From positions 1 to 51,902 of the forward strand of contig JAFWEX010000077.1 in the NCBI GenBank assembly GCA_017512705.1: DNA of 51,902 nt, given 5' to 3'. A program made the translations under genes and the position numbers. Source of the stretch: Paenibacillus sp. GTDB taxonomy: Bacteria; Bacillota; Bacilli; Paenibacillales; Paenibacillaceae. Below the pieces are notes generated by a model. The model was given only the letters and a program-made list of their open reading frames with translations, made no database searches and was not told the DNA's origin. This document shows positions 37,832-47,636 of the stretch, piece by piece (position 1 is the stretch's first letter; the number at the start of each line of letters is the position of its first letter).

Positions 37832-38678
37832 GGTGTGGGATGTACGTATCTCGCTTCACCCATTTTTCGTAATCATTATGATGACATCGCTACTGACAGG
37901 ACATTTTATTGAACTGATCACGTTGTTTGCTATCGTATTCATTCATGAATGTGGACATGCAGCGGCGGCGGCCCTCTTCGGCTGCCGAGTACGATCCATA
38001 CAGATGCTTCCCTTCGGAGGAGTAGCCGTCATTGAAGATGGTGGCAAATTAACGGCTTACCGCGAGATTGTTATTGCTTTGGCAGGTCCGTTGCAAAATG
38101 TGCTGATGGTTGGTGTGGTAGTATTGTTGCGCCAATTTCAGTTGGGTGATCCAGTGTTTCTGGATTATATTATTAACGCGAACATGCTCATTGCTTTATT
38201 TAATCTGTTACCTGTATTACCGCTGGATGGTGGCAAAGTCGTTCAAGCCATTGTGAGCCTGTGGGCTCCTTACTATACGACACTTATGTGGACTTATCGT
38301 ATCAGCATTCTGTGCAGCGCAGGAGTTATTTTGACCGCGGTTAGTCAGTGGCTTTCCGGTGATTACGGGGTTCCGTTAAACCTCTTGTTAATCGGCTTTT
38401 TTTTGTTGTATTCCAATGTTACGGATTATCGCAATGTTCCCTACCGCTTTATCCGTTTTCTGATGAATCGCGAAGCTGTTTTTGTCCGGCATGCGGCTAC
38501 AGGAAGTTTAGCCCAGCCAATAATCTCGTTTCCTGCGAAACCTTTAGATACTATTTTGCGTCTATTAAGAAGGGAAGGATACCATATAGTATACGTAATG
38601 AACAAACAGGGACGGATCATGGCAGTCTTGCCAGAACAGCGCGTGATCGGGACCTATTTTCAACAAAAAACGGATTAA
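37818..38678 (+). CDS. spoIVFB: SpoIVFB, intramembrane metalloprotease (pro-sigma-K processing)
   Basis: SpoIVFB is an M50 site-2-type protease that cleaves pro-sigma-K in the mother cell. The 286-residue protein has several membrane helices, the zinc motif HECGH (in FIHECGHAAAAALFG), and the second metal site NLLPVLPLDGGK. A cytoplasmic C-terminal CBS-like domain (about 225-283) is also present; B. subtilis SpoIVFB has the equivalent domain, which senses ATP. The start is TTG 37818, inside spoIVFA; GTG 37833 is possible. Confidence 0.94.
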   Translation: MPLIRVWDVRISLHPFFVIIMMTSLLTGHFIELITLFAIVFIHECGHAAAAALFGCRVRSIQMLPFGGVAVIEDGGKLTAYREIVIALAGPLQNVLMVGVVVLLRQFQLGDPVFLDYIINANMLIALFNLLPVLPLDGGKVVQAIVSLWAPYYTTLMWTYRISILCSAGVILTAVSQWLSGDYGVPLNLLLIGFFLLYSNVTDYRNVPYRFIRFLMNREAVFVRHAATGSLAQPIISFPAKPLDTILRLLRREGYHIVYVMNKQGRIMAVLPEQRVIGTYFQQKTD

Positions 38679-38792
38679 TAGTAACCCTTGCTGATGAACT
38701 GCCTTGAAACGGGGTAATACATTGTAGGACAAGTATTGCTTATAATATGAAATGGATGTGGGTGGAATGAAGTGTCTTCTAGAGGTAGAGCC

Positions 38793-40043
38793 ATGAAACA
38801 AATGATTGTACATAATGAACCTAACCTCATGCAAATGGCTCTTCTGGAAGAAGGCAGAGCGGTAGAATTCACGGCAGAGCGTATATCTGAGCGCGGACTG
38901 CTTGGCTCTTTTTTCAAGGGCCGGGTAGTGAATGTGTTACCGGGTATGCAGGCTGCCTTTGTCGATATTGGTCAGAAAAAGAATGCCTTTCTGTATGTGG
39001 ATGATGTACTTCATCCTCATCTGGAGAAGCAGCCGAAGGTGAAACCATCTATTTCGGAACTGCTGCGTCCTGGTCAGGAACTTATCGTACAGGTTCTAAA
39101 GGAACCAGTAGGTAGTAAAGGAGCCCGGGTAACCACACATTATTCACTGCCGGGTCGCTGGCTTGTTTACATGCCTGTGGCTGGTTACGTGGCTGTTTCC
39201 AAGAAGATTGCCAGAGAAGGGGATCGTACACGTCTAAAAGCGATGGGAGAGCAACTTTGCCGGGATGAAGAAGGGCTGATTATTCGTACCGTTTCTGCTG
39301 AGGAACAGTATGAGGCGATTCAGACCGACCTGGAGACGCTGCGGACTCAGTGGCTTCTGATTCAAGAAAAAGCAGACAGTTTGCCAACTCCAAGTCTGCT
39401 GCACCGGGATGATAACATGATTCAGCGGGTCATTAGAGATGTATATACTCCAGGCAGTGACGAAGTCATTACGGATAGTGAGGGACAAGCTCAGGTGATT
39501 CGGGCGTTGCTTGAAGAGATCTGTCCGGGACATAAGCCCAAAGTTCAAGTCTACTCTGGAAAAGAATCGATATTTGATGCCTACGGGGTACAGGAACAAT
39601 TGAACAAAGACTTCGCTCGCAAGGTATGGTTGCCGGGAGGCGGATATATTGTCATTGATCAAACCGAAGCGTTAACCGTAATTGATGTGAATACAGGCAA
39701 ATATATCGGAGCAGGCGGAGACAGCTTGGAAGAAACGGTAACCGAAACCAACTTGCAGGCCTCAGTCGAGATTGCACGGTTAATGCGGCTTAGAGATATT
39801 GGCGGAATGATTATCGTGGATTTTATCGATATGGAAAAAGCATCTAATCGACATGAAGTGGCGGCCTCACTGGAGCAAGAACTCCGCAAAGATCGAACCA
39901 AAGCATTTGTCTTGGGATGGACGAAGCTTGGACTGCTAGAATTAACGCGTAAAAAGGTGAGAGAAGAGAACACACTTCCTTATGTGGAGCCTTGTTCTTC
40001 TTGTCATGGGACAGGGAAAAGATATATTTCACCTTTGCATTGA
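38793..40043 (+). CDS. rng: Ribonuclease G/E-family endoribonuclease
   Basis: RNase G-type enzymes cut single-stranded AU-rich RNA and mature 16S rRNA 5' ends. The 416-residue catalytic core has an S1 domain near the N-terminus (LLGSFFKGRVVNVLPGMQAAFVD). The metal-binding aspartates are in LTVIDVNTGK and IIVDFIDMEK. The Zn-link cysteines are in CSSCHGTG at the end. There is no long C-terminal scaffold, so it resembles RNase G rather than RNase E. ATG 38793 has AGAGGT six bases upstream; an alternative GTG 38772 is weaker. B. subtilis lacks this family and uses RNase Y, so its place between spoIVFB and rplU is a difference from that genome. Confidence 0.95.
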   Translation: MKQMIVHNEPNLMQMALLEEGRAVEFTAERISERGLLGSFFKGRVVNVLPGMQAAFVDIGQKKNAFLYVDDVLHPHLEKQPKVKPSISELLRPGQELIVQVLKEPVGSKGARVTTHYSLPGRWLVYMPVAGYVAVSKKIAREGDRTRLKAMGEQLCRDEEGLIIRTVSAEEQYEAIQTDLETLRTQWLLIQEKADSLPTPSLLHRDDNMIQRVIRDVYTPGSDEVITDSEGQAQVIRALLEEICPGHKPKVQVYSGKESIFDAYGVQEQLNKDFARKVWLPGGGYIVIDQTEALTVIDVNTGKYIGAGGDSLEETVTETNLQASVEIARLMRLRDIGGMIIVDFIDMEKASNRHEVAASLEQELRKDRTKAFVLGWTKLGLLELTRKKVREENTLPYVEPCSSCHGTGKRYISPLH

Positions 40044-40068
40044 TTTTTAGTATACTGCATGGTATACT
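40040..40068 (+). promoter_or_regulatory. Sigma-A promoter of rplU operon
   Basis: TTGATT (40040-40045), a 17-bp spacer and TATACT (40063-40068) with extended TGG. The -35 box overlaps the end of rng. Confidence 0.75.
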
Positions 40069-40075
40069 CGTTGAG

Positions 40076-40197
40076 TATGTGTTTAGCCTATTGGTCTTGC
40101 ACATGCTGTAACCGCACTGGCCGGGTACAAGAACAGTTCCGCAAGGCGCTGTCACCTGAGACCGGGCGAGTCTGAGACATGAGGAGGTGCAAGGCAA
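40076..40197 (+). ncRNA. Ribosomal protein L21 leader
   Basis: A structured leader of about 120 nt lies between the promoter and rplU, where Firmicutes have the L21 leader that is thought to bind L21 and autoregulate. The GC-rich pairing segments (around 40115-40155) and the purine-rich AGGAGGTG before the ATG fit. I did not fold it exactly and I name the family from position and general look. Confidence 0.55.
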
Positions 40198-40509
40198 ATG
40201 TACGCAATTATTGAAACAGGCGGCAAACAGTACAAAGTCCAAGAGGGCGATGTTCTGTTCATTGAGAAATTGACTGCGAACGACGGCGAAAGCGTAACGT
40301 TCGACCGTGTCCTGGCTGTATCTAACGATAAAGGTTTGACAGCAGGTACACCATTGGTTTCCGGAGCTACTGTAACGGCTAAAGTGGAGAAACATGGCAA
40401 AGGTCAAAAGGTTGTTGTATACAAATACAAACCGAAAAAGAACTACCATGTGAAGCAAGGTCACCGTCAACCGTACACTAAAGTAACTATCGAAAAAATC
40501 AAAGCGTAA
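40198..40509 (+). CDS. rplU: 50S ribosomal protein L21
   Basis: 103 residues beginning [18 protein letters not shown], the typical L21 start, and ending in the basic [17 protein letters not shown] signature. It binds 23S rRNA near L20. It leads the rplU-prp-rpmA operon conserved in Firmicutes. Confidence 0.98.
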   Translation: MYAIIETGGKQYKVQEGDVLFIEKLTANDGESVTFDRVLAVSNDKGLTAGTPLVSGATVTAKVEKHGKGQKVVVYKYKPKKNYHVKQGHRQPYTKVTIEKIKA

Positions 40510-40522
40510 GAAGGTGCGATAA

Positions 40523-40852
40523 GTGATTATCGTTCAAATCTTTCGTAATGCGGATGGTAATATCGAACGCTTTTCCATTGAAGGGCATGCTAATTATGCC
40601 AAACGTGGAGAAGATATCGTGTGTGCCGGGGTATCTGCTGTTACAGTAGGTACGGTGAACTCGATTGAGGCATTGACCGGTGTCGAAATGGATGCCAAGA
40701 TGAAGAATGGCTTTCTGAGCGGTTCTTTACCAATGCTGGCAAAAGGGGAAACTTTTTCTCAGGTACAGTTATTACTCGAATCCATGGTAGTTATGCTCTC
40801 TAATATTGCAGAGTCATACGGGAAGTATATTCAGATACAGCAACACCAATAA
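40523..40852 (+). CDS. prp: Prp, cysteine protease that trims ribosomal protein L27
   Basis: Prp removes the N-terminal extension of L27. The 109-residue protein has the conserved His22 ([17 protein letters not shown]) and Cys34 of the same stretch, the catalytic pair known from S. aureus. The start is GTG 40523, with AAGAAGGTG ahead of it. It sits between rplU and rpmA, as in other Firmicutes, and the substrate rpmA in this window carries the extension. Confidence 0.96.
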   Translation: MIIVQIFRNADGNIERFSIEGHANYAKRGEDIVCAGVSAVTVGTVNSIEALTGVEMDAKMKNGFLSGSLPMLAKGETFSQVQLLLESMVVMLSNIAESYGKYIQIQQHQ

Positions 40853-40875
40853 GCGAAGAAGGAGGAAAACCAATC

Positions 40876-41187
40876 ATGTTGAAATTAAATCTTCAGTTGT
40901 TCGCATCGAAAAAAGGTGTAGGTTCCACGAAGAACGGACGTGACAGTAATGCACAACGTCTGGGTGTTAAACGTGCAGATGGTCAAACTGTAACTGGTGG
41001 TAGCATTCTCGTTCGCCAACGCGGAACGAAAATTCACCCAGGAACAAACGTGGGCATCGGTAAAGACGACACTTTGTTCGCGAAAGTCGACGGCGTTGTT
41101 AAATTCGAACGTTGGGGTCGCGATCGCAAAAAAGTAAGCATCTACCCTGTAGACGTTGCTCCAGTAGCAGCGGCAGTAGAAGCTTAA
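40876..41187 (+). CDS. rpmA: 50S ribosomal protein L27 with Prp-cleaved N-terminal extension
   Basis: The 103-residue precursor starts [20 protein letters not shown]. From knowledge of S. aureus, Prp cuts after the Phe9 position so the mature protein begins ASKKG, which reaches the peptidyl transferase centre. The extension has the NLQLF pattern (S. aureus NLQFF), so processing is expected. AAGAAGGAGG precedes the ATG. A terminator follows. Confidence 0.98.
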   Translation: MLKLNLQLFASKKGVGSTKNGRDSNAQRLGVKRADGQTVTGGSILVRQRGTKIHPGTNVGIGKDDTLFAKVDGVVKFERWGRDRKKVSIYPVDVAPVAAAVEA

Positions 41188-41209
41188 TATCGGCATTCCG
41201 CCTAAGGAG

Positions 41210-41238
41210 CCTTCGGCATTTTTGCCGGAGGTTTTTTT
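41210..41238 (+). terminator. rplU-prp-rpmA terminator
   Basis: The stem CCTTCGGC/GCCGGAGG (one T-G) with a 6-nt loop is followed by TTTTTTT. Confidence 0.9.
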
Positions 41239-41338
41239 GTATTCAGCGATGATTCGATAATGAACTGGCAGATAAGACATGTTATACTTGGTTACGGTGG
41301 GTTTATACCAACCGAGTTTTGTAGAACGGAGAGAAGCC

Positions 41339-42076
41339 ATGAAATCCTGGAAAAGAGTGCCGTGGATTGCGGCATGTTCACTTGTGATTCCTTTGGTTTT
41401 CGTTATGCTGTATCCGGGGACCTTCGCGAGCGTCATGTGCGCATTGTGGTCCGTCGCAGTGATGTTCATATCGGGATATGCAATGAAAAAGCATGCCGAG
41501 GCGGAACGCAGAACCATTATACAATCCATGGAGAAAACAGCAATAGCTTCATTAAATCATCATCGGCATGACTGGATGAACGATCTTCAGGTGTTATATG
41601 GATATCTTCGATTGGGCAAACTTGATAAATCCCTGCAATGTGTGGAAAGAATAAAAGAGCGGGTTACGGAAGAGAGCCAGATATCCAAATTAGGCATTCC
41701 TTCTCTCGTATTTTATTTGCAGTCTTTTCGAGCCAGTGGAGCTGCGCTGGAATTGCATGTGGAAGTGGAGGAAGAGTTGCAACTCAGTGCTCTGGTCTCT
41801 CCCGAGGATGGCGAGTCGCTTACGGGGGCGATTGCGGATGCAATTCGGGCCTATCAATATGGTGGCGGCCGGTCGTCTTGGGGAGAGGTTCGCAAACTGA
41901 CCTTGAACTTCGGACAGGATCATGGAGATCTGATTGTCCGGCTGGACGGGGATCAAACACCTGATCCGGAAACGCTGCAGCAACTAGCGGCCGTACTCAA
42001 AGGTAAAAAAGTCAGAACGGAGCAGCTTCCGTCTGGGGATACATTTATACAATTCAGAATGCCTTGTGGAATATAG
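41339..42076 (+). CDS. spo0B: Spo0B-type sporulation phosphotransferase with N-terminal membrane segments
   Basis: Spo0B passes phosphate from Spo0F-P to Spo0A in the sporulation phosphorelay. The 245-residue protein carries the phosphohistidine motif HRHDWMNDLQ with His77 in the place of B. subtilis His30, then a degenerate kinase-like C-terminal fold. Residues about 8-28 and 31-48 form two hydrophobic segments, and the preceding residues are basic (MKSWKR). B. subtilis Spo0B (192 residues) lacks these. ATG 41339 has GGAGAGAAG just upstream; the longer frame from 41279 is unlikely. The place between rpmA and obg is the same as in B. subtilis. Confidence 0.9.
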   Translation: MKSWKRVPWIAACSLVIPLVFVMLYPGTFASVMCALWSVAVMFISGYAMKKHAEAERRTIIQSMEKTAIASLNHHRHDWMNDLQVLYGYLRLGKLDKSLQCVERIKERVTEESQISKLGIPSLVFYLQSFRASGAALELHVEVEEELQLSALVSPEDGESLTGAIADAIRAYQYGGGRSSWGEVRKLTLNFGQDHGDLIVRLDGDQTPDPETLQQLAAVLKGKKVRTEQLPSGDTFIQFRMPCGI

Positions 42077-42092
42077 GAAGAAGGGGTAACTA

Positions 42093-43403
42093 ATGTTTGT
42101 TGATAAAGCGAAGATTTATGTGAAAGCCGGAGATGGTGGTGACGGTCTTGTTTCATTCCGTCGTGAGAAGTATGTACCCGAAGGTGGTCCTGCCGGCGGC
42201 GATGGTGGTCGAGGTGCAGATATTATTTTTCGTGTAGATGAAGGTCTTCGGACATTGATGGACTTTCGTTATCAGCGTCACTTTAAAGCACCTCGTGGGG
42301 AAAAGGGACGCAATAAGAGTAGGCATGGTGCTAGTGCAGAGAACATGGTTGTACGTATTCCTCCTGGTACTGTCATTGTTGATGAGGACAGCGGTGAAAT
42401 ATTAGCTGACTTGACGCGCCATGGTCAACAAGTTGTTGTTGCCAAAGGGGGCCGTGGAGGCCGCGGAAATATTCGTTTTGCAACGCCAAAAAACCCTGCT
42501 CCTGAGCTTGCTGAGAACGGGGAAGAAGGCGAAGAACGCTATATCGTACTTGAGCTCAAAGTCATGGCGGATGTAGGACTGGTTGGTTTTCCAAGTGTAG
42601 GGAAATCCACGCTATTGTCCGTTGTTTCGGCGGCCAAGCCTAAGATCGGGGCATATCATTTTACAACTATTACACCTAACTTAGGTGTTGTAGATGTGGG
42701 TGAAGGTCGTAGCTTTGTTATGGCCGATCTACCAGGACTGATTGAAGGTGCACATGAAGGTGTTGGACTGGGACATGAATTTCTGCGACATGTTGAGCGG
42801 ACACGTGTCATTATTCATGTTGTGGACATGTCTGGCTCAGAAGGACGCGATCCCTTCGAAGACTGGCAGAAGATCAATGATGAGTTGAGACTATACAATC
42901 CTGTTCTCGCCGAGAGACCGCAGGTTGTAGCTGCGAACAAAATGGATATGCCGGAATCCGAAGCCAACCTGGAGCAGTTTTTGCAGCAGGTTCGTGAAGT
43001 GAAGCCGGATATTGAAGTGATGCCAATCTCCTCCTTAACACGTCATGGCATTCAGGAACTGTTATTCCGTGCAGCTGACCTGCTAGAGCAGATTCCGGAT
43101 GAGCCTGTAGTGGAGGAAGTTACCGAATTGTCGGAGCGTAAAGTATACAGTTTGGAGAAGAAAGAAGACGAAGGTTTCCGTATTGTGCGTGAAAACGATA
43201 CGTTTATTGTACAAAGTGCCAAGATTGATCGCATGATGAAACGAATGCAGTTGAACTCACACGAAGCCATTCTGAAGCTGGCACGCACACTTCGCTATAT
43301 GGGTGTGGATGATGAGCTTCGCAAACGCGGCGCCGTTGAAGGTACCATTGTGCGTATTGGAGATTTCGAATTTGAGTTCGTGGAAAGTAGCAGTTACTAC
43401 TAA
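42093..43403 (+). CDS. obgE: Obg GTPase (ribosome assembly, stress, sporulation)
   Basis: The 436-residue protein has the glycine-rich Obg fold ([20 protein letters not shown]) at residues 1-158. The GTPase domain follows, with G1 [10 protein letters not shown]3 [12 protein letters not shown] and G4 NKMD. The C-terminal OCT domain (about 345-430) includes [13 protein letters not shown]. Obg is essential and in B. subtilis is needed for Spo0A activation, which makes its position after spo0B notable. AAGGGG is before the ATG, 16 bp after spo0B. Confidence 0.97.
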   Translation: MFVDKAKIYVKAGDGGDGLVSFRREKYVPEGGPAGGDGGRGADIIFRVDEGLRTLMDFRYQRHFKAPRGEKGRNKSRHGASAENMVVRIPPGTVIVDEDSGEILADLTRHGQQVVVAKGGRGGRGNIRFATPKNPAPELAENGEEGEERYIVLELKVMADVGLVGFPSVGKSTLLSVVSAAKPKIGAYHFTTITPNLGVVDVGEGRSFVMADLPGLIEGAHEGVGLGHEFLRHVERTRVIIHVVDMSGSEGRDPFEDWQKINDELRLYNPVLAERPQVVAANKMDMPESEANLEQFLQQVREVKPDIEVMPISSLTRHGIQELLFRAADLLEQIPDEPVVEEVTELSERKVYSLEKKEDEGFRIVRENDTFIVQSAKIDRMMKRMQLNSHEAILKLARTLRYMGVDDELRKRGAVEGTIVRIGDFEFEFVESSSYY

Positions 43404-43471
43404 GCCGCTGCACCCTCGAAACAATGTTATAAAAACATCGTGATATATGATGATATGGAAATATAAATTAT

Positions 43472-43516
43472 AAACGCAGCAAGCGGTGAAGTTACCGTGA
43501 CGCTGCGTTTTTTTTT
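43472..43516 (+). terminator. obg intrinsic terminator
   Basis: The stem AAACGCAGC/GCTGCGTTT has a 21-nt loop that itself pairs (CGGT/ACCG) and is followed by a T-run. Confidence 0.85.
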
Positions 43517-43592
43517 GTTTTTTCTGACATGAGAGAGGGAGAAGCCTGTATACTGTGAGAAATAGTTTTTGAAAAAATAGACATGTCACATA

Positions 43593-43621
43593 TTGCCCTT
43601 TTGTCAATCATCCTTTATAAT
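43593..43621 (+). promoter_or_regulatory. Sigma-A promoter of the pheB gene
   Basis: TTGCCC (43593-43598), 17 bp, TATAAT (43616-43621), 44 bp before the GTG start. Confidence 0.7.
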
Positions 43622-43664
43622 GTCCACTATATGAATACATCAGTCTTTGAGGAGAGGACGTTCT

Positions 43665-44102
43665 GTGAATGAACGCTATTACTTAGTACGGGAAGATATT
43701 TTACCCGAGGCTGTAGTGAAAACGATGCAGGTAAAGGAGCTGCTTGCTTCCGGTGATGTCAAAACAGTGCATGAAGCTGTAGAACAGGTCGGTTTAAGCC
43801 GGAGTGCCTTTTACAAGTACAAGGATGGAATCCATCTGATCAATCAGCTAGAGCGTGAACGAATCGTAACGATCTCCATTGATCTGGAGCATCAGTCTGG
43901 TATTCTGTCTCGTGTGCTTGGACATTTTGCAGCCTACGGGGCCAACGTCCTTACAATTAATCAGAGTATTCCATTGCAGGGAAGAGCCAATGTTGTTATT
44001 TCTGTCGAAACGACGCATCTGCATGGAGAGATTGGAGAAATGCTAGAACGTATGCAAGATATGCCTGGAGTGAAGCGAACGCGTATCGTAGGCCAAGGTT
44101 GA
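43665..44102 (+). CDS. pheB: ACT domain protein PheB (UPF0735 type)
   Basis: A 145-residue protein: the N-terminal 60 residues form a helix-turn-helix-like region (VHEAVEQVGLSRSAFYKYKDGI) and residues about 66-140 an ACT domain (VTISIDLEHQSGILSRVLGHFAAYGAN). ACT domains bind amino acids, so it may sense phenylalanine or a branched-chain acid, but the reaction or target is unproven. The start is GTG 43665 (MNERYYLVREDI) with GAGGAGAGG seven bases upstream. It precedes hom, and pheA follows in the same cluster. Confidence 0.9.
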   Translation: MNERYYLVREDILPEAVVKTMQVKELLASGDVKTVHEAVEQVGLSRSAFYKYKDGIHLINQLERERIVTISIDLEHQSGILSRVLGHFAAYGANVLTINQSIPLQGRANVVISVETTHLHGEIGEMLERMQDMPGVKRTRIVGQG

Positions 44103-44204
44103 CTGGCTTTGTAAATATACATTTTCAGAGATATGCAGTGAAATCAGGAGTGTGAAATTTGCATAATGGGTAGACATGACTAGACATTAGGGGGTAGGTC
44201 GTTA

Positions 44205-45491
44205 GTGAAACCGGTAAAAGTCGGATTGTTGGGCCTGGGTACAGTTGGAACGGGCGTTGTTCGAATTGTGGAAGGGAATCAGGAGGATCTGAGCAGTCAA
44301 GTGGGATCACCAATTATCATTGAGAAAATCGCTGTGAAGAACACGAAGAAAGATCGTGTTCTCCAGATTGATCAGGAGAAGCTGACAGAAGATCCTTGGG
44401 ATGTCATTCGTCACCCGGATATTGATGTTATTGTGGAAGTAATGGGCGGTATTGATCAGACGAAAGAATATATTCTCGAAGCATTGGAACGCGGCAAACA
44501 TATTGTAACAGCGAATAAAGATCTTATGGCCCTGCATGGTTCAGAGATTTTGGCGAAGGCACAGGAGAAACAATGCGACGTGTTCTATGAAGCCAGTGTA
44601 GCTGGGGGAATTCCGATTATCCGGACGCTTATTGAAGGATTCTCTTCAGACCGGATCACCCGAATTATGGGCATTGTAAACGGCACAACGAACTATATTT
44701 TGACCAAAATGAGTCAGGAAGGTGCGTCCTATGAGGAAGTGCTCTCAGAAGCACAAGCTTTAGGGTATGCCGAGGCTGACCCCACGTCAGATGTAGAAGG
44801 ACTCGACGCTGCTCGTAAAATGGTGATATTAAGCACACTCGGTTTTCGAACCAATGTGGAATTGAAGGATGTTACCGTTCAAGGGATCTCTACTGTAACG
44901 CGTGAGGATATTACCTATGCTAAAAGACTCGGCTATGAACTGAAGTTGCTAGGGATCGCAGATCGCATAGACGATGAAATCACGATTAGTGTACAGCCAA
45001 CCATGGTGAGACAGAACCATCCAATTGCATCAGTGAACGGTGTATTCAACGCAGTGTATGTTCATGGTGAGGCAGTAGGGGAGACAATGTTTTATGGTGC
45101 TGGCGCAGGAGAAATGCCGACAGCAACGTCTGTAGTTGCTGATATCGTGGCTGTAATCAAGAACCTGAAACTTGGTGTAAACGGAGTAAAGGCGATGGTA
45201 CCCTATAAAGAGAAGAGACTGCAGCGTGATGAGCAGATTATTTCTAAAAACTTTATCTTGCTGCATGTGGACGACAAAGCGGGTGTGCTGGCGCAGATCA
45301 CGCAAATTTTCGCGGAATATGAAGTCAGTTTAGCATCGGTTGTTCAACAACCGAATAAGCACAATCCAGACGCTGAAATTATAATTGTTACTCATAATGC
45401 AAGTAAAGCAAGTATGGATAAAGTCCTTAAACATTTTGAATCACTCAGTGTGATACGCCGAATTAAGAGTGTTTACCGCGTTGAAGGTTAG
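44205..45491 (+). CDS. hom: Homoserine dehydrogenase
   Basis: Hom reduces aspartate semialdehyde to homoserine, the branch point to threonine and methionine. The 428-residue protein has the NAD(P) motif GLLGLGTVGTGVV, the family signature NGTTNYILTKM with DVEGLDAARK, and a C-terminal ACT domain (about 350-425, LHVDDKAGVLAQITQIFAEY) for feedback control. The start is GTG 44205. It heads a hom-thrC-thrB-pheA run with small gaps. Confidence 0.97.
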   Translation: MKPVKVGLLGLGTVGTGVVRIVEGNQEDLSSQVGSPIIIEKIAVKNTKKDRVLQIDQEKLTEDPWDVIRHPDIDVIVEVMGGIDQTKEYILEALERGKHIVTANKDLMALHGSEILAKAQEKQCDVFYEASVAGGIPIIRTLIEGFSSDRITRIMGIVNGTTNYILTKMSQEGASYEEVLSEAQALGYAEADPTSDVEGLDAARKMVILSTLGFRTNVELKDVTVQGISTVTREDITYAKRLGYELKLLGIADRIDDEITISVQPTMVRQNHPIASVNGVFNAVYVHGEAVGETMFYGAGAGEMPTATSVVADIVAVIKNLKLGVNGVKAMVPYKEKRLQRDEQIISKNFILLHVDDKAGVLAQITQIFAEYEVSLASVVQQPNKHNPDAEIIIVTHNASKASMDKVLKHFESLSVIRRIKSVYRVEG

Positions 45492-45600
45492 TAGCTAACA
45501 ATCAACTTCTTAACACCTCATTCAAACAAGTTTTGGTTCTGAATATCATTATTTATTTACAAAAATTTAGATTAATTTATCATAAAGGAGTTCACCCATA

Positions 45601-46671
45601 ATGAGATATCAAGGATTATTGCAAACGTACAAAGAGCACCTTCCCGTAAATGAAAATACCCCTCAGCTTACACTTCAGGAGGGAAATACACCCCTGATTC
45701 ATGCAGAGAATCTGTCGAAAGAACTCGGTTTGAATCTGTATTTTAAATACGAGGGATTGAATCCTACAGGTTCTTTCAAAGACCGCGGAATGGTTATGGC
45801 TGTTGCTAAAGCTATGGAAGAAGGCAGTCGTACCATTATGTGTGCCTCCACTGGTAATACATCCGCAGCAGCTGCTGCATACGCAGCACGTGGTGGACTC
45901 AATTGTATCGTGCTGATTCCAAATAACAATATTGCACTCGGGAAACTCGCTCAGGCGATGATCTACGGCGCCAAAGTTATCGCAATCAATGGTAACTTTG
46001 ACCGAGCGCTCGAAATCGTACGTGAGATTACTGCAAAGCACCCGATTACACTTGTGAACTCCGTTAATCCATATCGGATCGAGGGACAGAAGACAGCTGC
46101 TTTTGAAGTGGTTGAGCAATTGGGCGATGCTCCAGACGTTCTGGCAATACCGGTAGGTAATGCGGGTAACATTTCGGCTTACTGGAAAGGCTTTAAAGAG
46201 TATAAAGAGGCAGGCAAATCAACTACTTTGCCACGTATGGTTGGGTTTGAAGCAGAAGGAGCTATGGCCATCGTTAAAGGAGAGCCAATCCTTGAGCCAG
46301 AGACTGTAGCTACAGCAATTCGAATCGGTAACCCGGCTAGCTGGAAAACGGCAGTAGCCGCAGCAGAAGAGTCTAATGGTCAAATTAACTATGTAACGGA
46401 TGAAGAGATTTTGGCAGCTTATCGTACGATTGCAGCGCGTGAAGGGGTATTTGCAGAACCGGCTTCTGCTGCATCTGTCGCTGGCGTGTACAAATTGCAT
46501 AGTGAAGGTTACTTCAAAGGCGGGGAAACCGTTGTATGCGTGCTGACAGGTAACGGCCTGAAAGACCCGAATGTAGCCATTCAGACGGCAGCTGTGGAGC
46601 CGCTGGTGGTTGAAGATACAGAAGAGGCGGTTATGGCAGCTATTGCCCAACTGGAGCAGCAGTCTGTATGA
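45601..46671 (+). CDS. thrC: Threonine synthase
   Basis: ThrC is the PLP enzyme that makes threonine from O-phosphohomoserine. The 356-residue protein begins [14 protein letters not shown] and has the PLP lysine in [13 protein letters not shown] and the cofactor phosphate loop [16 protein letters not shown] precedes the ATG. A 109-bp AT-rich gap separates it from hom. It overlaps thrB by ATGA. Confidence 0.97.
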   Translation: MRYQGLLQTYKEHLPVNENTPQLTLQEGNTPLIHAENLSKELGLNLYFKYEGLNPTGSFKDRGMVMAVAKAMEEGSRTIMCASTGNTSAAAAAYAARGGLNCIVLIPNNNIALGKLAQAMIYGAKVIAINGNFDRALEIVREITAKHPITLVNSVNPYRIEGQKTAAFEVVEQLGDAPDVLAIPVGNAGNISAYWKGFKEYKEAGKSTTLPRMVGFEAEGAMAIVKGEPILEPETVATAIRIGNPASWKTAVAAAEESNGQINYVTDEEILAAYRTIAAREGVFAEPASAASVAGVYKLHSEGYFKGGETVVCVLTGNGLKDPNVAIQTAAVEPLVVEDTEEAVMAAIAQLEQQSV

Positions 46672-47636
46672 GCTTGCGTGAAAAAGTAACCGTAAAAATC
46701 CCGGCAAGCACAGCCAATCTGGGCCCTGGGTTTGACACCCTGGGCATGGCTTTGTCTTTGTATGCCTGGCTTGAGATCAAACCGGCAACTGAGACAACAT
46801 TTCATCTGTATGGAGACCATCTGACAGGTCTACCTGCGGATAAATCCAATCTGATTTATCAAGTCGCACAAATGGTATTTGATGAGGCTGGAGTATCTGT
46901 ACCTGAATTGGACATCTCGATGTACTCGGATATTCCTCTCACTCGAGGGCTTGGAAGCAGTGCATCGGCAATTGTAGGTGCTCTTGCAGGCGCGAATGCG
47001 TTGATTGGCAGTCCCTTATCGAATGAAAAATTGTTGGATATGGCTACATCATTGGAGAAACATCCGGATAATGTGGGTGCCTCGTTATTTGGAGGGATTA
47101 TCACTGCTGCCTGGGACGGTCAATGTGTCGACTATATTCGTATCGAGCCGCATCAGGACTTGCAGACTTTGGTTATTGTGCCGGACTTCCAGCTCTCGAC
47201 CTCCAAAGCAAGAAATGTCATTCCACAGCAGTTCGGCATGCCTGATGTCGTGCACAACATAAGCCGTTCTTCATTGCTTGTTGCTGCGTTTGCCAGTGGG
47301 CGGCTTGATATGATTCAAAAGGCAATGTCAGACCGGATCCATCAGCCATATCGTGCATCACTGGTACCTGGCATGACGGATATTTTGGAACATGCTACCG
47401 GTCATGGCGCATTGGGCGCCGCGCTTAGTGGAGCGGGACCGACGGTGCTAACACTGGTGGATCGTCACGATACCCGGAAGGAAGAGTTGGAGCAATACGT
47501 AATGGGTATCATGAAGCAGGAGGGGATCACGGCCTCTGCATTGTGGTTGGACCCGGATCTGGAGGGCGTTGTCATCCTGCCGGATCAAGATGAACGTCCT
47601 TTTTTGGACAGAATCAAAGGGGAAGTTGGCGGATGA
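46668..47636 (+). CDS. thrB: Homoserine kinase
   Basis: ThrB phosphorylates homoserine to the ThrC substrate. The 322-residue GHMP kinase has [19 protein letters not shown], the ATP loop [15 protein letters not shown] and [11 protein letters not shown]. Both ends overlap neighbours by ATGA, implying translational coupling of thrC, thrB and pheA. Confidence 0.97.
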   Translation: MSLREKVTVKIPASTANLGPGFDTLGMALSLYAWLEIKPATETTFHLYGDHLTGLPADKSNLIYQVAQMVFDEAGVSVPELDISMYSDIPLTRGLGSSASAIVGALAGANALIGSPLSNEKLLDMATSLEKHPDNVGASLFGGIITAAWDGQCVDYIRIEPHQDLQTLVIVPDFQLSTSKARNVIPQQFGMPDVVHNISRSSLLVAAFASGRLDMIQKAMSDRIHQPYRASLVPGMTDILEHATGHGALGAALSGAGPTVLTLVDRHDTRKEELEQYVMGIMKQEGITASALWLDPDLEGVVILPDQDERPFLDRIKGEVGG

